This document shows, one piece after another, positions 35,301 to 43,508 of a stretch of 64,000 nucleotides of DNA (position 1 is its first letter; the number at the start of each line of letters is the position of its first letter). The position numbers were made by a program, and so were the translations under genes. Under the pieces are notes generated by a model that had not been told where the DNA came from, searched no databases, and was given only the letters and a program-made list of their open reading frames with translations. Origin of the DNA: Tribonema minus (Eukaryota; Sar; Xanthophyceae; Tribonematales; Tribonemataceae); assembly GCA_017506865.1 (NCBI GenBank), contig JAFCMP010000002.1, positions 806,001-870,000 on the forward strand. The letters run 5' to 3'.

Positions 35301-37743
35301 AACTCTGAATCAGCGCAGAAATGCAAGGAATCCGACCTAGCGTGCGCACAAGCGCAGGACATTAGCACCAGTGCTGCAGATGGCAATGGCGCTTGTCAAC
35401 AGGACGATGGCACGAGTGGCAGCAGCACTAGCAATAAAGCCACACCGTGACACACTGTCTGACTTGAACTTTGCAAGACTTCCGTATCAATTATTCAATT
35501 TCAAGTTATACATGCTTGTAGTAGTACTAGCAGCAGAAGTAGAATTTCAAAGTTTGTAAACCAACTAAAATTTAATGAAATATACTGTATACTAAGTCAC
35601 TGTTACAGTAGTACTTTGAATTAGGCTGGCTGATGCACTGACAGCCACGTGCGCTGAACGGGATAGCAGTTGCTACGACTAGGGCAGCCGCTGCGCTTTC
35701 CAGTGCACTGCTAATGGGGCCATAGCAGCAAGTCATAATGGGGAGTCCCCAGGGCTGCGTACCAATCACGTAGGGACACGTACTGTAGCAGCCTGAGGGC
35801 TTTCAAAGCAGATTTGTTCAACAAGTTGATGAGTGTATACTCTACAATATACTTTTAGTACCATTCTGAGTTGACTTGTCAAGACGGACAACTCGGAGGC
35901 CCTTGTGCCAGTGAAGGCCCGAACCATAGGTGGACTGGCAGGGCGTAGGACCTGCCAGGCTGGGAACCGGAAGCCTGAGGCTTGCTTTTTTCAGCTGCGA
36001 CTGTCAGCTTACACTGCCGGTGTGAGAAAATTCGATGTAAATTTCAACCGCAGCGGCTCATCGACTAGCCTACTCAGTAGGCTATAATTCAATAGTTGCA
36101 CTAAGTTAGTAACAGTTAAACTCAAAGTACCGCAACTTAAGAGTACTGTAACACTCACAAACTCACAATATGCAAGCTCAGCTGCTGATACTACTTCAAG
36201 TTCTTGAAAATAGTAGATAGTACAACGTGATGTAGTTCAAGTTGACCTGCAGGCATGCCATCATGGCGGCCAGTGAGTATACTAGTACCGGTGACCGTCA
36301 ACTCAGTCAACTTGCCGCTTGAAGGTTTGAAGCTTGCAAGTGACTTTCAGCTGCGCTTACAAATGCGCTGTGATCAACGTCATGTTGTTGAACTGTGCCA
36401 CACAGTGTGACACAGATACACTTTGAATATTGCGAAACTCAGGACCGTCCCACGGGCGTGAACCTTTCAGACTTTAAGTTAGTAATACTAGTAGTAGCAC
36501 ATACATGGCTTCAGAATCTGCTCACTGGCGATTTGATCATTACATTGTGATGAATGTAATAGACTGAGCCATGCATTTTCAGAGGCTTGGTCTTGAAGAC
36601 ATTTTTTATGAATATTACTAATGATTACCTTATCGAAATTCAATTTAGCAAATAAACTGTTTTGACGCTCAGGATCGTCCTGATGTAGTACAGTCACTGT
36701 GTCCTACGTGTAGATTCTTGAACATAATCCTCGGTTGTATAGAATTTGCCAAGGTAGGAAACTTCAAGTTCAAGTACGAAATTGTAAAAGTGCTCCTCAT
36801 CACGTCTCAACCAACTTTAACACAAAGCCTTCACCTCAGGCTCATGACCTCAATTTATATCAAGTTGAAGTGCAGCAGCAAACGCTCCGAGTCAGGCGCA
36901 GGCTGGCCGGGCAGCCTGAGGGTTTTGATCAGACTTGGACATATTTACAAGTGTGGGGGGGTTAACTTTTTATATAATAAGTCATAACCCATGGGCCATT
37001 ATATACATCCATATGCTGGGGTCCTGGTTGCCCCCATTTCAAGTCCTGTTTCCACACCTGGTCCAACTGTCGCGATAAGAGCATACTTCAGCAAGAGGCT
37101 TACAGCTGCATGTCATTGATATCTTACATAGATGATCATCTTGCATTTGCGTATTAGGGTTTCCACTAATTGTCAATGACTATAGCGGAAGCTGTCAGTG
37201 AGTACATATTATGCCTTAAACATTGAATGCTATATTTGTATCATGATCATGATCATCATGACATTGTAAGAAATAACTGTATAAATAGATGATATATGCA
37301 ATTGCAGCTACCTGTATTGTGAGCATGTGACAGGATCATTAGCAATGCACAGTGTCGCCACGTCTTGTTTAATTTTTCATAATGTAGCCTCATGGCTTAA
37401 AGTTGACAAATTGTCTACATGCACACCAGCACACTGTGGCACACGCCAAAACCGAGGCAGTCGTGAGTCACTATCGGCTATAAAGGTTGCCGGACACGAA
37501 CTGATGTGATTGCAATTTCTGAGAGATGCAATGGTAAGTACATACACACACACACACACACACACGCTCTCTCACACACAGCCTCTGCTCAGACGATGCT
37601 CAGACGATTTACGCCGAAGGCGGCCGGCCCATCGTTAACGGCTCTGGTTACGAAGTAAGCACATCACGCGACTTACGACTTACGTGAGAGGCGACACCGT
37701 AGCTCAGCGCCAGCAGCAGCGCCGTGAGCCGGAGGATGTCCAT
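20200..37743 (-). CDS. Gene B: leishmanolysin-like (M8) zinc metallopeptidase, complete, 13 exons, duplicated first exon
   Basis: Complete predicted gene. Exons: 34800-34859 (or alternative 37684-37743), 32188-32340, 31140-31321, 29900-30043, 29020-29107, 27644-27689, 26359-26523, 25042-25200, 24157-24200, 22999-23026, 22081-22123, 21197-21224 and 20200-20325. The joined frame is 1266 nt (421 residues plus TAG). Signal peptide is residues 1-20, KPT linker about 72-140, peptidase domain about 150-421. Expected Zn site: His273, Glu274 and His277 of HEMGH, plus His344 of GTACGHW; the following Met355 lies in ELMTG. It should cleave proteins outside the cell or in the secretory path; the substrate is unknown. 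Introns are 0.79-2.5 kb and full of repeats. LINE-2 sits upstream and LINE-1 downstream. Expression cannot be judged from sequence. Confidence 0.88.
21197..21224 (-). CDS. Gene B exon 12 (28-nt micro-exon)
   Basis: Acceptor CTCACAG, donor GTGAGC. Encodes (I)GGMQDLGYE, the C-terminal helix motif (.L.DLGY) of M8-like proteins. Confidence 0.87.
21929..22023 (+). mobile_element. LINE-1 3' tail relic, gene B intron 11
   Basis: CAGCGCAGACTAGGCGGCTG through AATACAAGTCCATACGTAC. It begins at the LINE-1 stop-codon region and ends 57 bp short of the exon 11 boundary. Confidence 0.8.
22081..22123 (-). CDS. Gene B exon 11 (43-nt micro-exon)
   Basis: Acceptor TTCAACAG, donor GTAAGC, phase 1 to 2. Encodes (G)[13 protein letters not shown], the usual continuation of ELMTG in this family. 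Confidence 0.87.
22630..22950. repeat. About 117-bp tandem repeat, gene B intron 10
   Basis: Three units with GCACGTCATGACGCGCAGTG and a CACACAGCATG block. The same family occupies intron 10 of gene C. Confidence 0.75.
22999..23026 (-). CDS. Gene B exon 10 (28-nt micro-exon)
   Basis: Acceptor CACGCAG, donor GTGAGG. Encodes AQLCTELMT plus one base of Gly, the ELMTG motif after the third His. Confidence 0.87.
24157..24200 (-). CDS. Gene B exon 9 (44-nt micro-exon, third Zn ligand)
   Basis: Acceptor TTGTGCAG, donor GTGAGC. With one base carried from exon 8 it reads [15 protein letters not shown], matching the GG.GT..GHW.E segment of M8-like peptidases; the His is the expected third zinc ligand. 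Confidence 0.87.
25042..25200 (-). CDS. Gene B exon 8
   Basis: 159 nt, acceptor GCGCAG, donor GTGAGG. Encodes (G)[52 protein letters not shown]. It completes [13 protein letters not shown]. The Cys residues may form disulfides (inference). Confidence 0.87.
25201..25530. repeat. Minisatellite and exon 8 5' copy, gene B intron 7
   Basis: Includes a second copy of the exon 8 start ([17 protein letters not shown], about 25270-25346, running into a stop) and about 60-bp units as in gene A. Confidence 0.82.
25560..26358 (-). repeat. Decayed tandem copies of exon 7 3' half, gene B intron 7
   Basis: Five or so units near 25570, 25690, 25850, 26090 and 26210, with complement of CAGGACGTGGCCCAT or its relatives. 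All are more decayed than exon 7 itself. Confidence 0.75.
25957..26017. mobile_element. Fold-back MITE copy 6 (left end worn)
   Basis: GTTGTCGATACAACGCATCT ... ACACCTGGGCGCACA. Only the right terminus is intact. Intron 7 of gene B. Confidence 0.65.
26359..26523 (-). CDS. Gene B exon 7 (HExxH active site)
   Basis: 165 nt, acceptor CTGCAG, donor GTGAGT. Encodes [35 protein letters not shown] and [14 protein letters not shown](G). The upstream intron edge is a G/C homopolymer run (26535-26562). Confidence 0.9.
26535..26564 (+). repeat. Poly-G tract near exon 7 acceptor of gene B
   Basis: An almost unbroken run of G just upstream (minus sense) of exon 7, read as a polypyrimidine (C) tract on the coding strand. 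Genes A (2461-2479) and C (52819-52880) have similar runs. Confidence 0.8.
26829..27088. mobile_element. Fold-back MITE copy 7 (260-bp nested palindrome)
   Basis: TGTGCGCCCAGG ... CCTGGGCGCACA with AAGG on both sides. The middle alternates GACCTGTACGACAATATTGT with its complement in both directions, a multi-arm hairpin. Intron 6 of gene B. Confidence 0.88.
27644..27689 (-). CDS. Gene B exon 6 (46-nt micro-exon)
   Basis: Acceptor TGTGCAG, donor GTGAGA. Encodes [15 protein letters not shown], identical in protein to gene C. Confidence 0.85.
29020..29107 (-). CDS. Gene B exon 5
   Basis: 88 nt, acceptor GCTCAG, donor GTACGT. Encodes (R)[29 protein letters not shown]. The loop after PDE is the most variable part among paralogues. 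Confidence 0.85.
29900..30043 (-). CDS. Gene B exon 4
   Basis: 144 nt, acceptor CAACAG, donor GTGAGC. Encodes [19 protein letters not shown], then [26 protein letters not shown], the start of the catalytic domain. Confidence 0.85.
30565..30640. mobile_element. Half fold-back element
   Basis: GCGCCCAGGTGGTCAATGCA ... TTTCGACCTGTATGAC. One arm only, with an internal duplication. Intron 3 of gene B. Confidence 0.6.
30790..30858. mobile_element. Fold-back MITE copy 8 (minimal, 69 bp)
   Basis: TGTGCGCCCAGGTGGTCAAT ... GCGTTGCATTGACCACCTGG GCGCACA. A near-perfect hairpin of two TIR arms with almost no interior. Flanks ATGG and TTGG differ at one base. Confidence 0.8.
31140..31321 (-). CDS. Gene B exon 3 (expanded KPT linker)
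   Basis: 182 nt, acceptor CTGCAG, donor GTGAGC. Encodes [19 protein letters not shown], then a run of about nine AKPT units, then [13 protein letters not shown]. It is the longest of the three paralogous linkers. The near-identical 12-nt DNA repeats suggest expansion by replication slippage. Confidence 0.82.
32188..32340 (-). CDS. Gene B exon 2
   Basis: 51 codons, [18 protein letters not shown]...[12 protein letters not shown], acceptor ACGTCAG, donor GTGAGC. Length equals gene A although compensating 3-nt indels differ. Confidence 0.75.
34661..34681 (+). repeat. (CA)n microsatellite (also 37545-37565)
   Basis: About ten CA units in intron 1 of gene B, present in both units of the 2.9-kb duplication; gene A has ATGCATGC in its place. 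Confidence 0.85.
34800..34859 (-). CDS. Gene B exon 1 (signal peptide, inner copy)
   Basis: Twenty codons, [13 protein letters not shown]...GVASH, phase 0, donor GTAAGT. The amino acids are identical to gene A exon 1. Confidence 0.85.
34860..35200 (-). promoter_or_regulatory. Putative 5' UTR/promoter region of gene B, inner copy (repeated at 37744-38084)
   Basis: Sequence upstream of exon 1 shares blocks with genes A and C: a CCGAGAGGGC block, a GAAGTGCTGCCCGGCAGTGC block and CAGACCTCGAGGCGTGGGG. Conservation between diverged paralogues suggests a promoter or 5' UTR. No clear TATA box is assigned. Confidence 0.45.
35259..35425 (+). pseudogene. Truncated 5' copy of LINE-2 first ORF
   Basis: First 55 codons ([18 protein letters not shown]...) identical to 38143 onward, then joined to gene B intron sequence by the 2.9-kb tandem duplication. 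Not a separate insertion. Confidence 0.9.
37684..37743 (-). CDS. Gene B alternative exon 1 (upstream copy)
   Basis: Identical to the exon at 34800-34859, including the donor GTAAGT. It lies in the second unit of a 2.9-kb tandem duplication and so has its own copy of the upstream region. Splicing to exon 2 would skip the inner copy and give the same protein. Confidence 0.8.
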
Positions 37744-38142
37744 GTTGCCACTCGCGCGTCTGTGCCTGCCTGCCTGCCTGGTTGTGGGCACAATTAGATC
37801 AATCAGAGTCAGCGAAAAGTCCCGGACCGGACCGGACAAGCCGAGAGGGCAGGGGCATCAAGGGGGGGAAGGGGGGGCTGGGGACAAACTTCATGAACCT
37901 TGAAGTGCACCATGTGAAGTGCTGCCCGGCAGTGCCGTGAATATCAAGCTAGCTTGAAGTGCACTACTTAGTGCCTGAAGGTGCCACAGTGCGCATGCAG
38001 ACCTCGAGGCGTGGGGTAGCCTGAGCCTCAGGGTGCATGCACCCATTGGGGAGCGTACCGTAGTACTACGTAGTACCAGTAGGGTTAGGGATGCGGGCAG
38101 GTATGTAGCTGTAGCATGTAGCACCATGGCGTAGCAGAGATC

Positions 38143-39462
38143 ATGAAAAGGATATCATGGCGGCGGCGGGAGGCCCGTATTGCCAACTCTGAATCAGCGC
38201 AGAAATGCAAGGAATCCGACCTAGCGTGCGCACAAGCGCAGGACATTAGCACCAGTGCTGCAGATGGCAATGGCGCTTGTCAACAGGACGATGGCACGAG
38301 TGGCAGCAGCAGAGCAACTGGAGACGGACGCGCAGCGCACAAACGCAAGAGGGTTCAGGATGACGGCTGGTCAATTTTAGATCAAACAGGCGAAGGGGAG
38401 CACACGGGCGGGCAAAGTGCAGTCAAGCGCTCTAGAACAGGTCACAACAGTCTGGAACAGCAACGTCTGATGCTAGACGACGAAGCTGGAGGTGGAGGCA
38501 GTGCGGACGTGGAGTACAAGTGCAACTTATGCGACCTCGTGGTGACGAAGGGCATGTCGCTGCTCTCGTTACAGCAGAGGTTAAACGCCCACATCGCGGC
38601 GAAGCACCAGCGCGAACACCACAGTGGGACAGCAGCAACGTTCCTGGAGCGCTCCGACCTCAGCACCTCGCACTTGCAAACCATCTACACCCAGTGTGCC
38701 TTGTGCAAAAACCTGTTTCATGCCAACAAGACATTCAGGGTGGACAGCAGCGATCCCAGCGCGGGCAAGCGCTGCCGCAAATGCAGGCCTATCACTTCAC
38801 CCGCTGCAGTGGCGGCAACATTGTCAACAACAGCATCAGCAGCACCGCTAGCACCTGATACATCGACGGCAACAGCTACCACGTCGCTGCCACAGCAGCA
38901 ACCGGCGTGCACACCCATCGGCGACCCCTACGCAAAGGGACCAGCGCACGTGCAGCAGGCACCTGCTGCTCAGGCTGGTGGCAGCAGCTCCTCCGGCAGC
39001 TCAACGAGGCCGGAACGCGGGGGCAGCAGTGCTACACGAGGGGGTCGGGGTCGCAGTGGAGGGCGCGGACGTGGCAATGGAGGACGTGTTCGCAGCGGCA
39101 GCAATGATGCAGACATCAGCAGTAGCAGAGCGACTAGCGGTAGCAGAACCGGAGGCGGCAGCAGCAGCGGTGCCGGCGGCGGCAGTGCAGCCGGTACTAA
39201 GGACAGCGGCGCTGGCAACGGCCGCAGCAGTGATGCCAGCAGCCGCAGCGGCGGTGCTAGCAACAGCGGCTGCCGCAGTGGCGTGCGAACTCAAAACAAC
39301 CGCGGTGGCCGTGGCAGCGGTCGCAGCAGCGACAGCGGTGGACGAGGCTGTGGTCGTGGCGGCCGCGGCGGCGGCGGAGGGGGCCCCCGAGCGGCAGGTG
39401 CGGCGACAGCAGCGGCAGCGCCTGCAGGCGCAGCAAGTGGGGCAGGTGGGCTTTTCACGTAG
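38143..39462 (+). CDS. LINE-2 zinc-finger and Gly/Ser/Arg-rich N-terminal ORF
   Basis: 439 codons. CNLC ... HIAAKH is a C2H2 finger, followed by CALC ... CRKC, which could bind a second zinc ion. The remainder (from about residue 270) is Gly/Ser/Arg repeats resembling RGG boxes. A nucleic-acid binding role is inferred. It ends at TAG, with the same frame continuing after it. Confidence 0.8.
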   Translation: MKRISWRRREARIANSESAQKCKESDLACAQAQDISTSAADGNGACQQDDGTSGSSRATGDGRAAHKRKRVQDDGWSILDQTGEGEHTGGQSAVKRSRTGHNSLEQQRLMLDDEAGGGGSADVEYKCNLCDLVVTKGMSLLSLQQRLNAHIAAKHQREHHSGTAATFLERSDLSTSHLQTIYTQCALCKNLFHANKTFRVDSSDPSAGKRCRKCRPITSPAAVAATLSTTASAAPLAPDTSTATATTSLPQQQPACTPIGDPYAKGPAHVQQAPAAQAGGSSSSGSSTRPERGGSSATRGGRGRSGGRGRGNGGRVRSGSNDADISSSRATSGSRTGGGSSSGAGGGSAAGTKDSGAGNGRSSDASSRSGGASNSGCRSGVRTQNNRGGRGSGRSSDSGGRGCGRGGRGGGGGGPRAAGAATAAAAPAGAASGAGGLFT

Positions 39463-39489
39463 ACCATCTCAACCCCTGCAGTCGCAGCA

Positions 39490-39981
39490 GTGCTTGACAG
39501 CATCAGCCTCGATGAGCTGTGCAAGCTGCAGTTCGCGACAACTAGAAGCCTTGCTAGACCACGCAATCGCCGCTATGTAGGAGCTGCACTGGAGAACGCA
39601 GCAACATATCTGTTGGCACACACAATGACGATGTTCGTCAATGCGGCGCTGGAGCCAGATTCCGCAGGGCGGGTGCTGCAGCAGCGACTGCAAAGATCCA
39701 CGATTCTACACCACCTCATGCCATCACTCATCACCTCCACCGATGGCGCACCTGGCATCACTCGCTCCGACGGAATCAGAATGTTGGCACGCGGTGAGCT
39801 TGACCGGTTGGTGCCAGCGCTCCTCGCACACGCGCGTGCGCACCGGCGCTGGCGCGCGCGCCAGCAAACGGAGGCAGCGATCAACGCCTACGTCCTACAG
39901 TGCATGAGCACACGGGGGGGGCTACAGCAGGCAGCGCGTTTCCTTCAGCCCAAAACGGTGAGTCACTGTGGCGATACCTGA
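39490..39981 (+). CDS. LINE-2 pre-RT segment
   Basis: Same frame as the N-terminal ORF. Alpha-helical and basic, with SLDELCKLQF and YVGAALENAATYLL. It loses frame around 39958-39968; the next frame opens with AIPDDDCFAAMQSKHP, comparable to APADEVTAQVLAAKHP of LINE-1. Confidence 0.65.
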   Translation: MLDSISLDELCKLQFATTRSLARPRNRRYVGAALENAATYLLAHTMTMFVNAALEPDSAGRVLQQRLQRSTILHHLMPSLITSTDGAPGITRSDGIRMLARGELDRLVPALLAHARAHRRWRARQQTEAAINAYVLQCMSTRGGLQQAARFLQPKTVSHCGDT

Positions 39982-40621
39982 TGATGACTGCTTTGCCGCC
40001 ATGCAGTCCAAACACCCCCCCGCTGCGCCAGGGGAACAACTCCATGAGCTATCTGGCATGGTTGATCAGCTTGTGGCGAAAGCAGCCGACATGCCAGCAG
40101 AACTCAGCCTGTTACAGGGGGAGGGAATTGAGCCAGAGACGGTTGCCAAGCTCATCCAGCGAGCAAGCCCTTACAGTGGAGCAGGCCCATCGGGGCTGCG
40201 CTACAGCCACCTGCCGGATGCGCTACGCACAAGCTGGGGACGGCATGAGTTTGCTGCTGTCCTCACACGGTGGCTTCAGGCCGTTGTGCGGGAGGCTGCG
40301 CGGCTGCCGCATGCCTTCTGGCAGTTGCATGGCGCGGGGCGCCTGACGCCGCTTGCAGAACAACAGGAAGATGGTACAGCTAAGCAGCGGCCCATCGTTT
40401 GCGGCGAGGTGCTGCAGCGACTATGCACTTCGGTGTACGTGGCAGACCGCAAAGACTTCCTGGCGGAGCTCCTTGAGCCAGACGGGCAGTATGGGGTAGC
40501 CGTCTCAGCAGGAGCGGAGAAAGCGGCAAACTCGCGTATGAGCTCGGTCACTGGCAGTTCATGCTGGACCTCAAGAATGCCTTCAACATGGTGTTCGTCC
40601 TGGCGGCAGCGGAATGGGTAG
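39968..40621 (+). CDS. LINE-2 RT fingers
   Basis: GAGPSGLRYSHLPDALRT, LHGAGRLTPLAEQQEDG and KQRPIVCGEVLQRLCTS are the conserved blocks before RT motif A. Useful homology stops near 40530, where the frame changes again. Confidence 0.8.
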   Translation: MAIPDDDCFAAMQSKHPPAAPGEQLHELSGMVDQLVAKAADMPAELSLLQGEGIEPETVAKLIQRASPYSGAGPSGLRYSHLPDALRTSWGRHEFAAVLTRWLQAVVREAARLPHAFWQLHGAGRLTPLAEQQEDGTAKQRPIVCGEVLQRLCTSVYVADRKDFLAELLEPDGQYGVAVSAGAEKAANSRMSSVTGSSCWTSRMPSTWCSSWRQRNG

Positions 40622-41091
40622 CAGCACAGCTGCCGGACTTCCTCGACTACTTCATCGGCACATACGTTCGCACTCGGCCACGCCTGCTGTTCCAGCACGT
40701 CGACGGCTCCACGCGCATCATCATGTCTCAGCGCGGGTTTAAGCAGGGGGACCCCGCGGCACCAATGCTCTTCTGCGGCGCCATTGCTCAGTGCTTGAAA
40801 CGGTTCAATGAGGCGGCGGCCGCGCAGCGCGCGCGGAGGCGGATGGGCGCCTACATGGACGATGCCAACGTCCGAACAGGCGCTTGCACGCTGGCTCAGG
40901 ATGACATACAGGCGGTGGCGCAGCTCAAACAAAACTTTGCGGAGGTGGGGCTGGAGCTAAGCCTCACCAAGTCACGCGCGCTGCCTGGCAGGGGGCATGT
41001 GGTGACAGACCACGAGCGGCAACTGCTGCAGCAGCTGGGCGTTCAGCTAGTGGGGGATACGGATGAAAATCAGAACCGTGGAGCTGTGTAG
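40561..41091 (+). CDS. LINE-2 RT palm
   Basis: MLDLKNAFNMV (motif A Asp), SQRGFKQGDPAAPMLFCGA (motif B), GAYMDDANVRTG (motif C, YMDD) and GLELSLTKSRAL. In-frame homology extends upstream of the first Met. TAG at 41089. Confidence 0.85.
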   Translation: MLDLKNAFNMVFVLAAAEWVAAQLPDFLDYFIGTYVRTRPRLLFQHVDGSTRIIMSQRGFKQGDPAAPMLFCGAIAQCLKRFNEAAAAQRARRRMGAYMDDANVRTGACTLAQDDIQAVAQLKQNFAEVGLELSLTKSRALPGRGHVVTDHERQLLQQLGVQLVGDTDENQNRGAV

Positions 41092-41097
41092 CTGGGG

Positions 41098-42936
41098 GTG
41101 CCGGTGGGCCACAGCAGCTTTGTGGACGCATGGCTGCACAGGGAAGCGGGTGCAGGCGGGGCAGGGGCTCGATTTGCAGAGCGATGCGCGCGCCTGACAT
41201 CTCCGAGGGCTATGTTCAGGTTACTGCGCTACTGCGTGGTGCCTCGCATGACGTACTGCCTGCGCACCATTCCCACTACGCAGACAGCGCCAGCCGCCAA
41301 GGAGTGGGATCGGGTCACGCAGTGGGTGCTTGAGCACTCAATGGGCCTGCAGCCACCAGGCCAGACCTGGCGCCAGTTTGAGCAAAGTGGGGCCCACTTC
41401 CATCTGGCAGCGCACGGCCCAGCCTTACAGCAAGCGCGACTCCCAACACGGCATGGCGGCCTTGGCATTACCAGCGCCTGCAACATCGCTGATGCTGCGT
41501 ATGTGGCGGGCACGTTGCAAGCGCTGCAACCAGCACTCTCTGGATGGGCGGGGGTGCTGCAGCAGGCGGCTCCACAAGCGGCTGCAGACAACGCTGCTGA
41601 GGATGCGGCAACACAAGCGGCACTGGCAGCAGCGGCAGCAGCACCAGCACCAGCAGCATCAGCAGCGGCAACTGTTACAGCGGCAGCGGCGGTTGCCAGT
41701 GGAGGCGCGACCGCTCCGGCAGCGGCAACTGCATCAGCGGCTGGCCGCGCTTATGGCGCAGCCATTCCGGCAACACACGACGCAGCTGCCGCTGGATCAG
41801 GGGCCGCGGCGGCAGCACAGGCGGCACCAGCGGCAGCAGCAGCAGCGGCGGCGCACGGCGCAACTACTCCCGGACCGGCGGCAGCAGCAGCGGCGGCAGC
41901 AGCAGCTGCTCCAGCATCAGAGGCTGCTGCAGCAGCGGCAGCACATGTTGCACCTCAAGTGGCCTCGGCGGCATCACTAACTGCAGCATCAACAGCAGCG
42001 GCTGCGGGCATAGGCAACACAGCTGCTACAGGCCCTACTAGCCTAAGGGCTGCTGCAGCACCTGCAACAGGAGCAGCGTCGGCAGGCGGCGCCGCAACCG
42101 TAACCGTGCCGGCTGCGACAGCGGCAATGGCGGTGGCAGCGGCCAATGCGGCAGGTGCTGCACCAACACCTGCGGCAGCAGCAACACCACTGGCAGCAGC
42201 AGCAACGGCAGGCGGCGCAGCTGCAGCACCAGCGCACGCAGCAGCGGCAGCCGTCAATGCAGGCGCTGCGCGTTCCACACCAGCAATGCTGCAAGGCGCA
42301 GCAGCAGCAGAGGTGGCGCGCCTGCCCCGCATGCGGACGATCGCCACAGCTGCCACATCTCTACGTGCAGTAACAGGTGACAAGCTGGACCATATACTGC
42401 CACCAGCGCTAACGCCACTGCAGCAGCAACCACCTACGCAGCAGCCGCCGCTGCGGCCGACAGCAGGTGGTGGCACTGGTGCGGATGCTGCTTGCGTACT
42501 TGACGCCAGTGCTCTGCAGTTGCAGTGTAGCCTGAAGCGCCCCAATCAGAGTGCGCTTGCAGATGCCGTCGCTACCGAGCTTGCAGATAAGGTGGAGGCG
42601 GACCTGCAACAGCTGCCGCAGGGCACGCAACGCACGCAAGCACTTGCTCGATTCCGGTCGCAGCGCCACATGCACTCGATCGGCATGGCATTCCTCAACG
42701 AGCCCATGTACTCCACAACGGCTTCGTTCGATGGCCTATCCTGGCAGCTGGCCGTCAAACGCGCCATCGGAGTAGAGGAGCAGACGGCAGGCTGCAAGCT
42801 GTGCGGGAAGTCGCCGGGCGGCACCCTGCATGCACGGCTGTGTCAAGCGCCACGCGTCAAGGCGCACGACACCATCGTTCACAATAGCGTCAAGAGGGCC
42901 ACGCAGCGCATCCTGCGGCAATACCTCAAAACGTGA
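41098..42936 (+). CDS. LINE-2 thumb, polyalanine stretch and zinc knuckle
   Basis: Same frame after TAG. RLLRYCVVPRMTYCLRTIP and RLPTRHGGLGITSACNI form the thumb. Residues about 165-450 are largely Ala with scattered Thr, Pro and Gly, from GCA/GCG/GCN repeats. Then come LDASALQLQCSLKRPNQSA and the knuckle CKLCGKSPGGTLHARLC. The Ala tract is unusually long for a LINE and probably arose by slippage. Confidence 0.8.
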   Translation: MPVGHSSFVDAWLHREAGAGGAGARFAERCARLTSPRAMFRLLRYCVVPRMTYCLRTIPTTQTAPAAKEWDRVTQWVLEHSMGLQPPGQTWRQFEQSGAHFHLAAHGPALQQARLPTRHGGLGITSACNIADAAYVAGTLQALQPALSGWAGVLQQAAPQAAADNAAEDAATQAALAAAAAAPAPAASAAATVTAAAAVASGGATAPAAATASAAGRAYGAAIPATHDAAAAGSGAAAAAQAAPAAAAAAAAHGATTPGPAAAAAAAAAAAPASEAAAAAAAHVAPQVASAASLTAASTAAAAGIGNTAATGPTSLRAAAAPATGAASAGGAATVTVPAATAAMAVAAANAAGAAPTPAAAATPLAAAATAGGAAAAPAHAAAAAVNAGAARSTPAMLQGAAAAEVARLPRMRTIATAATSLRAVTGDKLDHILPPALTPLQQQPPTQQPPLRPTAGGGTGADAACVLDASALQLQCSLKRPNQSALADAVATELADKVEADLQQLPQGTQRTQALARFRSQRHMHSIGMAFLNEPMYSTTASFDGLSWQLAVKRAIGVEEQTAGCKLCGKSPGGTLHARLCQAPRVKAHDTIVHNSVKRATQRILRQYLKT

Positions 42937-42996
42937 CTGGTTGACGAGGACTACACGCCGTTTCTGAGGTCCGCCGGGCCGCCGGGGAGTCGCAGG

Positions 42997-43506
42997 ATGG
43001 ACATCGTGCTGCCTGCCGACGCCTTCCCGGTGACCGGCTACCGTAACGACGACCCGACACGCCACCTACCGCTCATGGTGGACGTTACCTGCTTCGAGGC
43101 ACAGGTGGCGTCGCGGGCGGCGAAGACTGCAGCAGACCCCGAGCGATGCTGCCGCGACCAAGAGTCCGCCAAGACTACCCCCTATTCTGGTCATTATGAT
43201 CAGACTTGCTACAAACTTGCCACTTTGGCGATAGGGTCATTTGGCAGCATCGGGGAGCAGGGGCGGAAGCTGCTGGAGGCTGTGGCGACGGAGTATGCCA
43301 GCAGGATGTCAGTGCCCGGAGGAGCGCGCCCTAAAGCTCTCAAGGGCATCGCCCTGGCGCGCTTACGCTCGGCTCTGTCGGCAGCGCTCCACATGGCGTA
43401 CTCTGGCCGTGTCATGACACACATGGCAGAATCCAGGGGGGGGGGGCACATGGAGGAGGACGTAGGGGAGGACTCCGAGATGCCATTTGGCGGCGGCGGC
43501 GTTTGA
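42997..43506 (+). CDS. LINE-2 restriction-like endonuclease domain
   Basis: RRMDIVLPADAF, LPLMVDVTCFEAQVAS, YSGHYDQTCYKLATLAIGSF and KALKGIALARLRSALS. The Asp residues of MDIV and VDVT correspond to the PD...D core. The same block, diverged, is found at 59612-60105. Confidence 0.75.
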   Translation: MDIVLPADAFPVTGYRNDDPTRHLPLMVDVTCFEAQVASRAAKTAADPERCCRDQESAKTTPYSGHYDQTCYKLATLAIGSFGSIGEQGRKLLEAVATEYASRMSVPGGARPKALKGIALARLRSALSAALHMAYSGRVMTHMAESRGGGHMEEDVGEDSEMPFGGGGV

Positions 43507-43508
43507 GT

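Larger units (their letters stand above)
32541..38309. repeat. 2.9-kb near-identical tandem duplication (gene B exon 1, upstream region and LINE-2 5' end)
   Basis: Unit 1 is 32541-35425 (2885 bp), unit 2 is 35426-38309 (2884 bp). They look identical apart from one base in a G run near 34072/36957. The left breakpoint lies in intron 1 of gene B, the right one inside the first ORF of LINE-2 at a GGCAGCAG site. The event therefore followed LINE-2 insertion and is very recent, or is an assembly artefact. Confidence 0.93.

Noticed and set aside
39958-40006. A 49-nt GT-AG intron in LINE-2 (GTGAGT ... ATGCAG) that would restore the reading frame
   Set aside because: The supposed intron, read in the next frame, gives AIPDDDCFAAMQSKHP, which matches the APADEVTAQVLAAKHP block of LINE-1, so it is coding. 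A plain frameshift just upstream is simpler, and all host introns here are at least about 350 nt.
39460-41091. Reassigned TAG codon suggested by in-frame TAGs in LINE-2 and at 63562
   Set aside because: LINE-2 and LINE-1 also have in-frame TGA and frameshifts, as expected of decaying copies, and TAG is the natural stop of the peptidase genes in B and C.
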